From contig CAMCUM010000020.1 of NCBI GenBank assembly GCA_945878975.1, positions 1 to 43,100 of the forward strand: DNA of 43,100 nucleotides. The letters are read 5' to 3'. A program made the position numbers and the translations under genes. The stretch is from Legionella genomosp. 1 (GTDB lineage: Bacteria; Pseudomonadota; Gammaproteobacteria; Legionellales; Legionellaceae). The notes beneath the pieces are model-generated. The model saw nothing but the letters and a program-made list of their open reading frames with translations, did not search any database and was not told the origin of the DNA. Shown here piece after piece: positions 27,098 through 36,785 of the stretch; positions within the stretch are counted from its first letter, which is position 1, and each line of letters opens with the position of its first letter.

Positions 27098-27913
27098 TTA
27101 TCCTTTTTTAGCCAAACGATTGATGCCATCTTGCAAGGTTTGCTGGCTGGCTTCACCAGGTATAAATATTGGATCAGCGCCAGAGTCGGCTTGGTAGTGA
27201 CCATGATGTGTGGCCAAAATGATAAATGCAGGTGTGCCCATTAAATGGATAGCTTCAGCTAATTTGTGATTACTATCCAAAACATCTGTCACGGCTTGAC
27301 TTTCCATATCTGTTTTGAAAGTAGTCATATTTAAACCTACTTTTTTCGCTACTTCCAGAATAGTTGGCTCGTCTAAACGCTTCCCTACTTTGAACAGCTT
27401 ATTTTGAAACTTCATATACTTGCCTTGCATCGCAGCTACAATCGCACCACGCGCAGCCTGTTCAGATTCTTTACCAAAAATGGGGAATTCTTTGAATACA
27501 ACCCGCAAATTAGCATTTTCTTTAATCAGCGTATGGATGATCGGGCCCATACTGACACAATGTCCGCATTGGTAATCAAAAAACTCTACCAACGTCACAT
27601 CGCCTTTCGGGTTGCCCGCAACAGTCAAATTCCCACTCGTTAAGGCAGCGCCTGACTTCTGGATAGCAGATTTGGCTTGCGCTTGCATCAGAGCCTGCTG
27701 TCTATTTTGTAACGAATGAGAAGCTTCCATCAGTACTTCTGGCTCATTAACCAAATAATCATGCACAGTTGCTCGAATTTCCTTTATTTGTGCTGGTGTG
27801 AAAGATGTTGCTGGCGCTGGAGCAGGCGCACTTAGAGCAGAGGATACAGCATGTGCAGATGACATCCCAAATGCAGCTGTTAAAATACTCATCGCTAATA
27901 GACTCTTCTTCAT
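27098..27913 (-). CDS. Com1-like DsbA-family thioredoxin-fold protein
   Basis: I choose the ATG at 27913, preceded by GAGGGATAAA, which yields a clean signal peptide (MKKSLLAM...SSAHA, cleavage near 22). The 271-residue protein has an N-terminal helical arm (ATVHDYLVNEPEVLMEASHSLQ, about 48-69). It is followed by a DsbA-like domain with C116-G-H-C119 in VEFFDYQCGHC, an inserted helical part, and a cis-proline loop (GTPAFI). Length and order match Com1 of Coxiella burnetii, an outer-membrane-associated immunodominant protein, and the related Legionella DsbA2-type proteins. The likely role is disulfide formation or isomerisation in the periplasm, coupled to DsbD encoded in this window. Confidence 0.88.
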   Translation of the reverse strand: MKKSLLAMSILTAAFGMSSAHAVSSALSAPAPAPATSFTPAQIKEIRATVHDYLVNEPEVLMEASHSLQNRQQALMQAQAKSAIQKSGAALTSGNLTVAGNPKGDVTLVEFFDYQCGHCVSMGPIIHTLIKENANLRVVFKEFPIFGKESEQAARGAIVAAMQGKYMKFQNKLFKVGKRLDEPTILEVAKKVGLNMTTFKTDMESQAVTDVLDSNHKLAEAIHLMGTPAFIILATHHGHYQADSGADPIFIPGEASQQTLQDGINRLAKKG

Positions 27914-28025
27914 TTTATCCCTCATATAAAGATTACGAAATGCCAAACACGCACCCTACCATTGGAATCAAAAAAATTCAAGAGGCCCTCTGAGTTCGTA
28001 TGGCGAGCCGTCATAAAATTTTTCT

Positions 28026-28053
28026 TTGGTCTGCACCTTAAATCAACTATAAT
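28026..28053 (+). promoter_or_regulatory. Putative sigma-70 promoter of mltA
   Basis: TTGGTC (28026-28031) and a perfect TATAAT (28048-28053) are 16 bases apart and lie about 40 bases before the mltA ATG. Confidence 0.5.
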
Positions 28054-28091
28054 CCTTGAAAAAGCAGTTGCAGCTGTAGTGAAAAGGTCTC

Positions 28092-29303
28092 ATGCGTTAT
28101 AAATATGTCTCTATCCTGGTCGGTCTGTGCATCATATTCGGTGGAATAAGCCTGTTATGGTACCAACAACAACCCAAACAACAAACGACACAGCAACCTA
28201 TTCAGAGCCCCATCCAGCGCGCAATCAAAATCAAGCGAATTGCCTTTGCCAAATTACCAGGATGGCAATCAGCTCATGCCTTGTCATCGTTGCGTACCTT
28301 TCAATTATCGTGCCGACATTTTTTACGGATGGATCCCAAATACTCCGTCGGTAACACTTGGTTTGGATTACGTGCGAAAGATTGGCGACCTGCTTGCGAA
28401 ACGGCCCTTACGATGCAAGCCGACTCTGAGATCCAAGCAAAAAATTTTTTCGAAACTTGGTTCCAACCCATGGAATTCTCTCAAAAACAAGCCATCACAG
28501 GTTTATTTACCGGATACTACCTCCCTGCTGTCTCTGGCAGCTTGACTAAAACGGAAGAATATAACGTACCAATTTATGGCTTACCCAATAATATACTAAG
28601 GCTCAATTTAAACGACTTTGATCCCCATTTACCTTCACGTCAATTGTTTGGTCGCCTTGAAAATAACCGAGTACGCCCTTTTTATTCACGTGAAGAAATT
28701 GATCAAGGTGCTATCGCAGATACGGCACCTGTGCTGGCTTATTTACGTAGCCACATCGATCGACTATTAATTGAAATTCAAGGATCAGCATTATTAAATC
28801 TCCCAGATGGCAAACAAATGAATTTGGGATATGCTGGACAAAACGGCTTGTCCTACACTGCCATTGGCCGCGTATTAATTGACCGCAAAATTCTCCCTGC
28901 AAATCAAGTATCTATGCAAAGTATCCGATCTTATTTAGAAAGTCACCCTGACGAACGTGATGAAATCATTCATCAAAATCGCTCTTTTGTCTTTTTTGAA
29001 ATACTGAATAAACAAGGGGCATATGGCACCTTAGGCACCCAGCTCACCAAAGGGTATTCATTGGCAGTTGATCCTGATTGGGTACCCCTTGGTATGCCAG
29101 TTTGGTTAGCAACGACCTATCCTGATCCGCATTCCAATCAGCAACACAGCTTTCACCGATTGATGATTGCTCAAGATACAGGTGGCGCTATCAAAGGCAC
29201 CGTTCGTGGAGATGTGTATTGGGGCAACGGCGACGACGCCGCAGCCATTGCCGGGAAAATGAAGAGCTCGGGACGTTATTGGTTATTGGTGCCTAAATCC
29301 TAA
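28092..29303 (+). CDS. mltA: Membrane-bound lytic murein transglycosylase A
   Basis: A 403-residue enzyme with the MltA core. FTGYYLPAVSGS (about 138-149) and VPIYGLP precede the MltA insert domain (IDRLLIEIQGSALLNLPDG). The C-terminal 3D domain follows with IAQDTGGAIKGTVRGDVYWG, whose Asp in AQDTGGAI is the catalytic acid. The enzyme cleaves peptidoglycan to 1,6-anhydromuropeptides. In E. coli it is an outer-membrane lipoprotein, but here the N-terminus (YVSILVGLCIIFGGISLLWY) has no proper lipobox (Leu is at -1 to the Cys), so it may be an uncleaved inner-membrane anchor. It is divergent from the Com1-like gene and convergent with uvrD. Confidence 0.93.
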   Translation: MRYKYVSILVGLCIIFGGISLLWYQQQPKQQTTQQPIQSPIQRAIKIKRIAFAKLPGWQSAHALSSLRTFQLSCRHFLRMDPKYSVGNTWFGLRAKDWRPACETALTMQADSEIQAKNFFETWFQPMEFSQKQAITGLFTGYYLPAVSGSLTKTEEYNVPIYGLPNNILRLNLNDFDPHLPSRQLFGRLENNRVRPFYSREEIDQGAIADTAPVLAYLRSHIDRLLIEIQGSALLNLPDGKQMNLGYAGQNGLSYTAIGRVLIDRKILPANQVSMQSIRSYLESHPDERDEIIHQNRSFVFFEILNKQGAYGTLGTQLTKGYSLAVDPDWVPLGMPVWLATTYPDPHSNQQHSFHRLMIAQDTGGAIKGTVRGDVYWGNGDDAAAIAGKMKSSGRYWLLVPKS

Positions 29304-29349
29304 GTTGGTAAATTGGGTGAAACCTTAACATTTCTCATATCTATACTAG

Positions 29350-31512
29350 TCACACCAAATTCGCATAAGCCAACACCAACCATTTCGTTCCATGCTCAGC
29401 AAATTTCACTTGCACACGGGTATGAGCGCCTTGACCTTCGAGCGCTAAGATCACACCACAACCGAAATGGGCGTGAGTCACATTTTGACCTAATTGCCAA
29501 CCCGATTCATGTCGCATGTGGATAGGCTTAGAAGAAGACGCATGCTGCGATGCTCGCCCAGTGGCACGAACTTCCTCCAATAATTCTTTGGGAATTTCAT
29601 TCAAAAAACGCGAAGGTCGATGATATTCTTCACGACCATATTGTCTACGCACCTCGGCATAGGACATGATCAACCGTTGCATGGCACGCGTCATCCCTAC
29701 ATAGCATAAGCGCCGCTCTTCTTCTATGCGCCCAGGTTCTTCGGCAGATCGCTTCGCTGGGAACAAACCTTCTTCCATACCTACTAAAAACACACAAGGA
29801 AATTCCAAACCTTTGGCCGCGTGTAACGTCATCATATGCACATACTCTTCGTGCTCACCAGCCTGCCATTCACCCGATTCTAAAGAAGCATGCGCTAAAA
29901 AGCTCACCAAATAAGGCAGCTCGTCCTCGTCAGCATACCGAAACTCTTTCGCCGCACTCACCAATTCCTGCAAATTCTGGAGCTTGGACTCCATCACATC
30001 CCCTTTCATGGCAGCATAATACTGATACAATCCTGATTGATTGATCACAGCAGAAATCTGTTCATCTAAAGGCATATCCCTTGTTTCATCTTGGAGCATA
30101 TCAAGCAAATTCAAGAACACCACTAAGGCATTGGCCGCACGCTGAGTCAAGACATTCTCACGCAGAATTTGTGTGGCAGCGGCCCAAAGTGAGATCGACT
30201 CATCTCGCGCACAAACTCGCACGATATCCAAGGTTTTCTCACCAATCCCTCTTGCTGGCAAATTCACCACGCGCTCAAACGCGGGATCGTCATGCCTATT
30301 CAAAATTAAGCGCAAATAGGCTAAAGCGTCTTTGATTTCCGCGCGTTCAAAAAAGCGTACCCCGCCATGGATCCGATACCCTATGCCCGCACGCAACAAG
30401 GCTTCCTCCAACACACGGGATTGCGCATTCGAACGGTATAAAATGGCGATATCTTGCAATAAGCAACCGCGATTGCGCTCCATCGTGATGCGTTCACTCA
30501 CAAAACGTGCTTCTTCTAATTCATTGAAAGCAGCAAACACGACTATTTTTTCGCCCTGTTCACCGGAAGTCCACAACGATTTTCCCATACGCGTATTATT
30601 ATGAGTAATCAAAGCGTTAGCTGCTTGTAAAATGGTAGCGGAGGATCGATAGTTTTGCTCTAAACGCACCATTTTGGTATCTGAAAAATCCCTAGAAAAT
30701 TTCTGAATATTTTCTACCTTTGCCCCACGCCAACCATAAATCGACTGATCATCATCGCCAACCACCATCACTTTAGCACGCTGACCAGCGAGCAATTTGA
30801 TCCAAGCATATTGCACGGTATTCGTATCTTGAAATTCATCTACCAAAATCGTTTGAAACCTTGTTTGGTAATGTGCTAACAAATCCGGATTATCTCTGAG
30901 TAACTCATGCGTGCGCAGCAATATTTCAGCAAAATCGATCACACCTGCAATCTGACAAGCCTGCTCATAAGCTGCATAAATTCTCACCCAAGTTTTGATC
31001 GGGCCAAAGGAAGGACAGAGGACTTGCTGCGCGCGCACGCCTTCATCTTTATTGCCATTGATAAATGACTGTGCTTGTTTCACTGGCCACTGCTCGGGAT
31101 CTAATTGCAAATCCGCCATAACCCGTTTGATTATCCGCGCTTGATCATCACTATCTAAAATTTGAAATGCTTGCGGTAATTTTGCAATATCATAATGACG
31201 ACGGAGGAGACGGTGGCAAATACTATGAAACGTACCAATCCACAGATCGTTTAAAGGCTGCTGCAAAATCGTATTCAGACGGGACTTCATTTCACCTGCA
31301 GCTTTATTCGTGAAGGTCACGGCCAACACGCCATCGAGCATCACATGTCCAGCATGCACCAAATGCGCAATCCGGCTCACCAAGACCCGCGTTTTTCCCG
31401 AACCCGCACCGGCTAGCACTAAAAGATGCTGCATAGGCGCTGTCACAGCAGCATATTGTGCTTCGTTCAAGCCTTGTAACCAAGGGGCATGCAATGAATG
31501 AGAAACAGACAT
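29350..31512 (-). CDS. uvrD: DNA helicase II, UvrD
   Basis: A 720-residue SF1A helicase. Motif I is AGAGSGKT with K40; motif Ia is AVTFTNKAAGEMKSR; motif II is VDEFQDTN; motif III is VGDDDQSIYGWRGA; motif IV is LEQNYRSSATIL; motif V is LHAAKGLEFPCVFLVG; motif VI is YVGMTRAMQRL. The C-terminal Tudor-like domain (VTHAHFGCGVILALEGQGAHTRVQVKFAEHGTKWLVLAYANL) identifies UvrD rather than Rep. It unwinds DNA 3' to 5' in mismatch and nucleotide-excision repair. All motifs are intact and the length is normal. Confidence 0.97.
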   Translation of the reverse strand: MSVSHSLHAPWLQGLNEAQYAAVTAPMQHLLVLAGAGSGKTRVLVSRIAHLVHAGHVMLDGVLAVTFTNKAAGEMKSRLNTILQQPLNDLWIGTFHSICHRLLRRHYDIAKLPQAFQILDSDDQARIIKRVMADLQLDPEQWPVKQAQSFINGNKDEGVRAQQVLCPSFGPIKTWVRIYAAYEQACQIAGVIDFAEILLRTHELLRDNPDLLAHYQTRFQTILVDEFQDTNTVQYAWIKLLAGQRAKVMVVGDDDQSIYGWRGAKVENIQKFSRDFSDTKMVRLEQNYRSSATILQAANALITHNNTRMGKSLWTSGEQGEKIVVFAAFNELEEARFVSERITMERNRGCLLQDIAILYRSNAQSRVLEEALLRAGIGYRIHGGVRFFERAEIKDALAYLRLILNRHDDPAFERVVNLPARGIGEKTLDIVRVCARDESISLWAAATQILRENVLTQRAANALVVFLNLLDMLQDETRDMPLDEQISAVINQSGLYQYYAAMKGDVMESKLQNLQELVSAAKEFRYADEDELPYLVSFLAHASLESGEWQAGEHEEYVHMMTLHAAKGLEFPCVFLVGMEEGLFPAKRSAEEPGRIEEERRLCYVGMTRAMQRLIMSYAEVRRQYGREEYHRPSRFLNEIPKELLEEVRATGRASQHASSSKPIHMRHESGWQLGQNVTHAHFGCGVILALEGQGAHTRVQVKFAEHGTKWLVLAYANLV

Positions 31513-31614
31513 AGATTTTCCAAAAAATATGCGGAGTATAGCAGAGTCAGGACTTAACTACACTGACGAAACCACTGCGTCAGAATAATTTTCTCACCCT
31601 CACAGGACTCAGGC

Positions 31615-31666
31615 TTAGTATTTAATCAGGGAGTTTAGATGACTAAATGACCGAATTAAATACTAA
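31615..31666. repeat. Perfect 12-bp inverted repeat upstream of the SF2-like gene
   Basis: TTAGTATTTAAT (31615-31626) and ATTAAATACTAA (31655-31666) are exact inverted copies separated by 28 bases. They lie in the 370-base gap between uvrD and the SF2-like gene, about 155 bases ahead of the putative -35. They could bind a regulator or form a hairpin. No gene is seen in this gap. Confidence 0.6.
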
Positions 31667-31821
31667 AACCAACGAAAGATCGGTGTTTTGCGTAAGTCGG
31701 GCTCAATCACCCTATCTTTGTATGTGACCAAATCCAATGTTTCCAATCATCCGTAAAAAACATTTTTTCATAATATCCCCAATTGACACCTTATCATCCA
31801 TGCTGAATTACCAAAGAAATC

Positions 31822-31850
31822 TGTACAAATAAAGGTTTTTGTGCTATAAT
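31822..31850 (+). promoter_or_regulatory. Sigma-70 promoter with extended -10 for the SF2-like gene
   Basis: TGTACA (31822-31827) and TATAAT (31845-31850) are exactly 17 bases apart, and TGC precedes the -10 (extended -10). The ATG lies 33 bases downstream of the -10. This is the best vegetative promoter match in the window. Confidence 0.7.
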
Positions 31851-31882
31851 TTTTCGCTTTACTTGCGGCAACACGAGTTTTT

Positions 31883-34800
31883 ATGCACACATCTCTTGAA
31901 TTGCGGAATGCATTGGTCACTCAAAAATCAAAACGTGGTCTTTTGATTTATGACACGATACAGACAGCCATTGACGATACTATCCAAATGCTGAAATCCG
32001 AGCAAAAAAATGCCATCATTCGCAATTTGGCTTACAATATCGGGGGACGACCCGTAATTGCCCAATTATTCATCAATCGTTTGAATGGCTTTGTCCCAAC
32101 TGAAGAAACAAGATTTGGAACCATGCCTACAGCTTATCAAATCCAATTACGTTTTGTGCATGGTTATGAAACAATTTTAGGAACCAAGCCCGTCTTTATT
32201 TCTAACGGCACATTTGAATGGCATCATTTGGGACCGAAGTTAATAGATGATCATATCATAGATGATATTTATCATGAAATGAGGCTCGTCCCTGGCCCTC
32301 AAGTTCAAATTACCCCATCAGCACACACCCTGACCTTAGCGACTCCGAATCAACCTAATATCTCATTACCTATGCGTCAAGAAGAAGGGAAAGGATACGA
32401 GGAATTTCACATTGGCAATACCCCACCAACCAAATATTATCTCAATATGGTGGACTACGAACAGCGCCACAAATCAAATACGGTGTACGCGCTATGCTAC
32501 ACACAAGCTGACCAACATTTTTTGCACCGCTGGCATCCGGAATATCCTGGTTATACAGAAGCACAACACATGGTGCATGAGCACCGCGATTCTGAAACAC
32601 GACAACGCTTAAACCATTATCAAAGCTGGACACAGCAAATGTATAAAGCCTCACAAAGCACACCTTGGGCTGCAGACCATCAGCGCTCGCGCGTGGAGCG
32701 CAATCCTTATCGATTAAATATTCATATTGTAAATGGGATGTATCTCTATTCTGATTCTGGTTTGACAGTGGATCGTTTATATGATTATCAAATAGAACTT
32801 GTCCACCTTATCACCGACGTCTATCAAAAAATCAGCGAGCACAATCAAGCAAATCGTTTGCCAACAAGTGCTCATATGTCCATTGTGGATATGGGTGTGG
32901 GCGCTGGAAAAACCTATATTATCAATACCGTCTTGAAAGCATTATCCAGATCTTATCAGGATCCAAACTATGCACCAACGTATTGTATGACACCTGATAA
33001 AGCCCTTGCAGATGTCATGGTCGGTGTCATCAATAAACAAAATGGCGTATCTCAAATTACATCAAGTGCTATCACAAATGAATCAGATATCCCAGATGCC
33101 GCATTTCTAGAACGCTACCAAACGTATGCCCAAACCGCATTACAAGAAATAACCACTATCAAAACTTATATTGATGAGGGATTACAAAATCGTATTCTGG
33201 AATATTGCCGGACAAACGGTTTACATCCTTTTGTCATTATGAATGAGCTATATGGCAACACAGATCAATTGGAGCTATACCAAAACAGTATCGATATCAA
33301 ACGCCTATTATTACTAATAGAGGGCCAGAAATTGATCATGCAAAAAACTGGCTTGTCTCCTGTCACCGCATTACGGCGTTTGTATGATGAATTAGAAAAA
33401 ATCATCCAAGGCGTAGACAAGGAACAAACAAACAACCGTTCATCTTTATTCCGTGACATTCAAGCGCCAATCGAGGCTACATACCCAAATGAACGTTATC
33501 AAATTTCCTACAATCAAACCGTAGACCTACCCCCAGCACTAAGAACAGGGCAGATGCGTCAGCTCAATTTAAAGGACATGAGTGCCGCTCTGTTAAAACG
33601 GCTTTTATTCAAAAAATTTGACTATAAAGAAGAATTACAGAGATTAGTCAGCACGCGCAATATACTACTAAGAATAGCTTGTTTAAGTGATTGCCGGGCT
33701 GCTATTCTGCTCGCGAATGGCGGTGGGTTAGCCAATACTCACACCAAGCAACAGCTTGACGAACAAATTGCTTATTTACTAGAACCAGCAGCCACAGAAT
33801 TAAGACGCGGCGCAGAAAAAACAGAACCCATGAACTTTTTAGAGCATCGCAGTTATTTTCTATATCTCAATGAAATTTTTTCAACTATTCCCAGTAACAT
33901 CGATACACGCACCCCATACAAAGGGCAAAATATATTACAGATGTCTTTATGTCATAATTATCAATTACTCCTAGAATTGCGCCGTGATATCTCACAACAA
34001 CTTGACCAACTCACACAACCGAAAGACATAGATAGGCGATATGGGTCAAGCACAGTAGAAGCTGTCAATCATATGGTCGGCCACCTAGGATTGACATTAG
34101 CTGGTCGCTTAGAAGGCAACGCTGCTAAATTATTATCCACACATGTTCCTGTCTTCAGTCCAGAAGGCTTCGTAGCTTATCTGGAACGCCTCGCGCGAAG
34201 CATAGGACAAAAGATGATAACTGTCGATTATCAAGAAGGCGTTTATCTTTTAACGCAACAAAGCACCCTCATCACGCGCCGATTGTTCCAGCAAAGATTG
34301 GTCCAAATATTGAGCGCTTTGATGTTAGCGGATGAGATTCATAAAGACGCCTATCAATTTCTATATCATCCCGACCACCCTCTCTATCAACGTGCGAATC
34401 AGATTACTCGGGCTTACCTAAGCCAGGACTTTGTCAATATTCTCCCGCATAGAATTGGCATGAGTGGCACCGTGAACCAAATAGCTAGAAACGCATTTGG
34501 TCAGCACACCCTCTATTCTTTACCACTGCAAGATATGATTCAACGTAAATTGACCAAAGAATTCCAGATTACCAGTCTGACCGGGGAGCAGTCACAAGGA
34601 TTATGGTCCGATTATTTCACTGGTCATACCTGGTGGCGAGTCTCCAAAGGAATCGTATTTTCCAAAACACAACAAGATCACCCGCAACTTGATGGGAAAA
34701 TAGAAATTGCTCATCGAGATAGTCATGAAAGCGCGATTCGCAATCAATTATTTGTGCATTATTTAGAATTTGTTTTACAAAAAAGCGGTGCTTCCAAAGA

Positions 34801-36097
34801 ATTATCTGAGCTGGTGGGCATACAAAATACTTTGCATGCCAGCAGAGTGCCTGTCTCACTGTTAGATGCATTTCAGCAACCAAATGGGTTTACAGAAGAT
34901 GAGACCTTGCAAAATATTGTTCGCTCTCTGTATCACATCAGTCCTGATCTCATTTCAGAAACAGATGTGAAACATTACGTAGAACGGGCCCTTCACAATC
35001 AAGAACTACAAACTATTTTGACACACCTCATTTTGACGCATAAAAATAATTTTCAAACTTTGGCAGCAAAATTACAAACAGCGGTACTGCCCATATCAAA
35101 CTTTGTGACGGACGATCCGCTCGCATTTGAAGACGGAAGATCCCAAGTTTTATTAGGTACCGAAGCGCAAAAAACTGGTTATTCGCATGAATTCGTTGGT
35201 GCTATTGTGGATGCGTCACACGTTTCCATCGCTAAAATAGGAACCAATATCGCAGAGTTGCGACATTTTTACGAACAATTACAAACGTTGCTCCAACATA
35301 CTTTTTCATATGATGAAAAAAATCAAATAGGTGGACGCGCGTTACGCACTTCAACTGGGACAGCATGCTACGTCGAATATCTCAGCCCAAACTACGCGCA
35401 CGAGTTCCTTTTTAATATTGAAACTTCTTTTGCTGATATTTTTATAGAAAATAAGCAAGAAGCCAAAGCGCTGCGCACTTCAGTCACATTTAATCGTATG
35501 GTACTGAGTCTCTTAAAAGATTTTGAGGGACCTTTTGAATCCTTTGTCGACCAGGTTATCACAGATTGCGAGACACACCATGTATTGGATGACTACCAAC
35601 CCTTTATAACAGCGCGCTTACCTGCTTGGTGGGCTTTGAAGCATCAGCCAGAATTAGTATTGCAACATAACTATGATAGTTTGATACCTATTGTGAATAC
35701 ACGTTTGTTAAACAAAAGCCCTACCCCACCTATGCCAGACGTAGCAATACCAGACTCTGGCTGGGCAGATCGCCAAATAGACAACCAAATTTTCGGCCCT
35801 GCAGAATCGAGATTTTCTCCGTCTCTATGGTTACAGTGGATGACTCGGCCTGTCCCAGTCACCATCGGAGCAATGCTGTTATTAGCAGGACTGAGCATCT
35901 TAGGCGCGATATCTTTAAGCCTACTTTCTGGCGTACTCTTAGCAAACTGCGCAACAGGGATGGTCATTGCCGGTACGGTGATGCTATTACCTATCCTGAG
36001 CAAAAATTGCTATACTTTTTTCCAACGCAGACAAAATGGTGGCCATGCAATTCCCATGGCGATAGATAACCCGGTTCCGACGAGGGACAACCTGTAG
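31883..36097 (+). CDS. Giant SF2 helicase-like ATPase with a C-terminal membrane hairpin
   Basis: I do not know this 1404-residue protein by name, but the motif series of a superfamily 2 helicase can be read in order. These are a Q-like YDYQIEL (about 300), motif I GVGAGKT (338-344), motif Ia-like CMTPDKALADVM, motif II DEIH (817-820), motif III MSGT (860-863), IV-like GIVFSKTQ, motif V VLLGTEAQKTGY (1089-1100), and motif VI NQIGGRALR (1147-1155). About 430 residues separate Ia from II, far more than in ordinary helicases. The last 90 residues contain two hydrophobic helices (about 1327-1350 and 1352-1375), so the protein probably sits in a membrane. The N-terminal 290 residues match nothing I recognise. 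It has its own promoter and precedes a TPR gene. A secreted effector or membrane-bound nucleic-acid motor are both possible. Confidence 0.7.
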   Translation: MHTSLELRNALVTQKSKRGLLIYDTIQTAIDDTIQMLKSEQKNAIIRNLAYNIGGRPVIAQLFINRLNGFVPTEETRFGTMPTAYQIQLRFVHGYETILGTKPVFISNGTFEWHHLGPKLIDDHIIDDIYHEMRLVPGPQVQITPSAHTLTLATPNQPNISLPMRQEEGKGYEEFHIGNTPPTKYYLNMVDYEQRHKSNTVYALCYTQADQHFLHRWHPEYPGYTEAQHMVHEHRDSETRQRLNHYQSWTQQMYKASQSTPWAADHQRSRVERNPYRLNIHIVNGMYLYSDSGLTVDRLYDYQIELVHLITDVYQKISEHNQANRLPTSAHMSIVDMGVGAGKTYIINTVLKALSRSYQDPNYAPTYCMTPDKALADVMVGVINKQNGVSQITSSAITNESDIPDAAFLERYQTYAQTALQEITTIKTYIDEGLQNRILEYCRTNGLHPFVIMNELYGNTDQLELYQNSIDIKRLLLLIEGQKLIMQKTGLSPVTALRRLYDELEKIIQGVDKEQTNNRSSLFRDIQAPIEATYPNERYQISYNQTVDLPPALRTGQMRQLNLKDMSAALLKRLLFKKFDYKEELQRLVSTRNILLRIACLSDCRAAILLANGGGLANTHTKQQLDEQIAYLLEPAATELRRGAEKTEPMNFLEHRSYFLYLNEIFSTIPSNIDTRTPYKGQNILQMSLCHNYQLLLELRRDISQQLDQLTQPKDIDRRYGSSTVEAVNHMVGHLGLTLAGRLEGNAAKLLSTHVPVFSPEGFVAYLERLARSIGQKMITVDYQEGVYLLTQQSTLITRRLFQQRLVQILSALMLADEIHKDAYQFLYHPDHPLYQRANQITRAYLSQDFVNILPHRIGMSGTVNQIARNAFGQHTLYSLPLQDMIQRKLTKEFQITSLTGEQSQGLWSDYFTGHTWWRVSKGIVFSKTQQDHPQLDGKIEIAHRDSHESAIRNQLFVHYLEFVLQKSGASKELSELVGIQNTLHASRVPVSLLDAFQQPNGFTEDETLQNIVRSLYHISPDLISETDVKHYVERALHNQELQTILTHLILTHKNNFQTLAAKLQTAVLPISNFVTDDPLAFEDGRSQVLLGTEAQKTGYSHEFVGAIVDASHVSIAKIGTNIAELRHFYEQLQTLLQHTFSYDEKNQIGGRALRTSTGTACYVEYLSPNYAHEFLFNIETSFADIFIENKQEAKALRTSVTFNRMVLSLLKDFEGPFESFVDQVITDCETHHVLDDYQPFITARLPAWWALKHQPELVLQHNYDSLIPIVNTRLLNKSPTPPMPDVAIPDSGWADRQIDNQIFGPAESRFSPSLWLQWMTRPVPVTIGAMLLLAGLSILGAISLSLLSGVLLANCATGMVIAGTVMLLPILSKNCYTFFQRRQNGGHAIPMAIDNPVPTRDNL

Positions 36098-36188
36098 CAG
36101 AAACCGCTATACTCCGAATACAAACCCTATTGAATATCCCCCAAAAAACTGGCAAAATGATGTCACCACTTTTTTACAGTATGTTGAT

Positions 36189-36785
36189 ATGGCATTCTCA
36201 GACACACCCGAGTTTCAAGAACTTCAAACAGCCATTGGACAAACTGAACTTGCGTTGAATCATTGTAAAAACCGTGATTATATTCCTCAAAAACAGCGAT
36301 CGTATGTCTGGAGCCTAGCAGATATGGGCGATCATCTTTATATGCTCGATCTCTATTCAGAAGCTTTGAGTTACTACGTCCAAGCAAAGAAAATAGATTG
36401 TGATGAACCGTCCGTGCTCAACCAAATTGGGGTCTGTCTTACTTTTTTAGGAAAAATTGAACGCGCATTATATTACTTTGAATTATTAGAAAGGCGTGCA
36501 GAGACACCGGAAGATAAGGCACTTGCCTTATCTAATTGTGCTTATTGCCACGAACTATTAAATGATATCAATGCCGCAGTGGTTGCTTTGCGTAAAAGCA
36601 TCAAACATGTACCAACTCAAGATGCCATCACAAAGCTAGACGCTCTGAAAGAGTTGAATTCTCGACGCGCATTGCGGACCTGTATGCAAGGTATTTTCAG
36701 TAAGTCTGTCTTGCCAAGAACAGAAGAAGCCGTGGTACAAGATCTCGATTCTAGCAAGGCCAATGATAATGGGTATAAAGCTTGA
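36189..36785 (+). CDS. TPR-repeat protein, SycD/LcrH-like in pattern
   Basis: A 198-residue all-helical protein with about three tetratricopeptide repeats between residues 38 and 145. They are readable as LYMLDLYSEALSYYVQAKK, then VLNQIGVCLTFLGKIERALYYFE, then ALSNCAYCHELLNDINAAVVALRKSI. The spacing and the xLGxC...LG...AL and AxC...L.D...A patterns resemble class II type III chaperones (SycD/LcrH), although TPR scaffolds look alike. The tail (EEAVVQDLDSSKANDNGYKA) is polar. It starts 91 bases after the SF2-like gene, and its stop overlaps the hemC start (TTGA), so it is coupled to the heme genes. It may be a partner or chaperone of the neighbouring large protein; this is inference. Confidence 0.7.
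   Translation: MAFSDTPEFQELQTAIGQTELALNHCKNRDYIPQKQRSYVWSLADMGDHLYMLDLYSEALSYYVQAKKIDCDEPSVLNQIGVCLTFLGKIERALYYFELLERRAETPEDKALALSNCAYCHELLNDINAAVVALRKSIKHVPTQDAITKLDALKELNSRRALRTCMQGIFSKSVLPRTEEAVVQDLDSSKANDNGYKA

Noticed and set aside
36189-36785. Type III secretion chaperone and hence a type III system
   Set aside because: The TPR pattern resembles SycD/LcrH, but no type III apparatus gene is present in the window.
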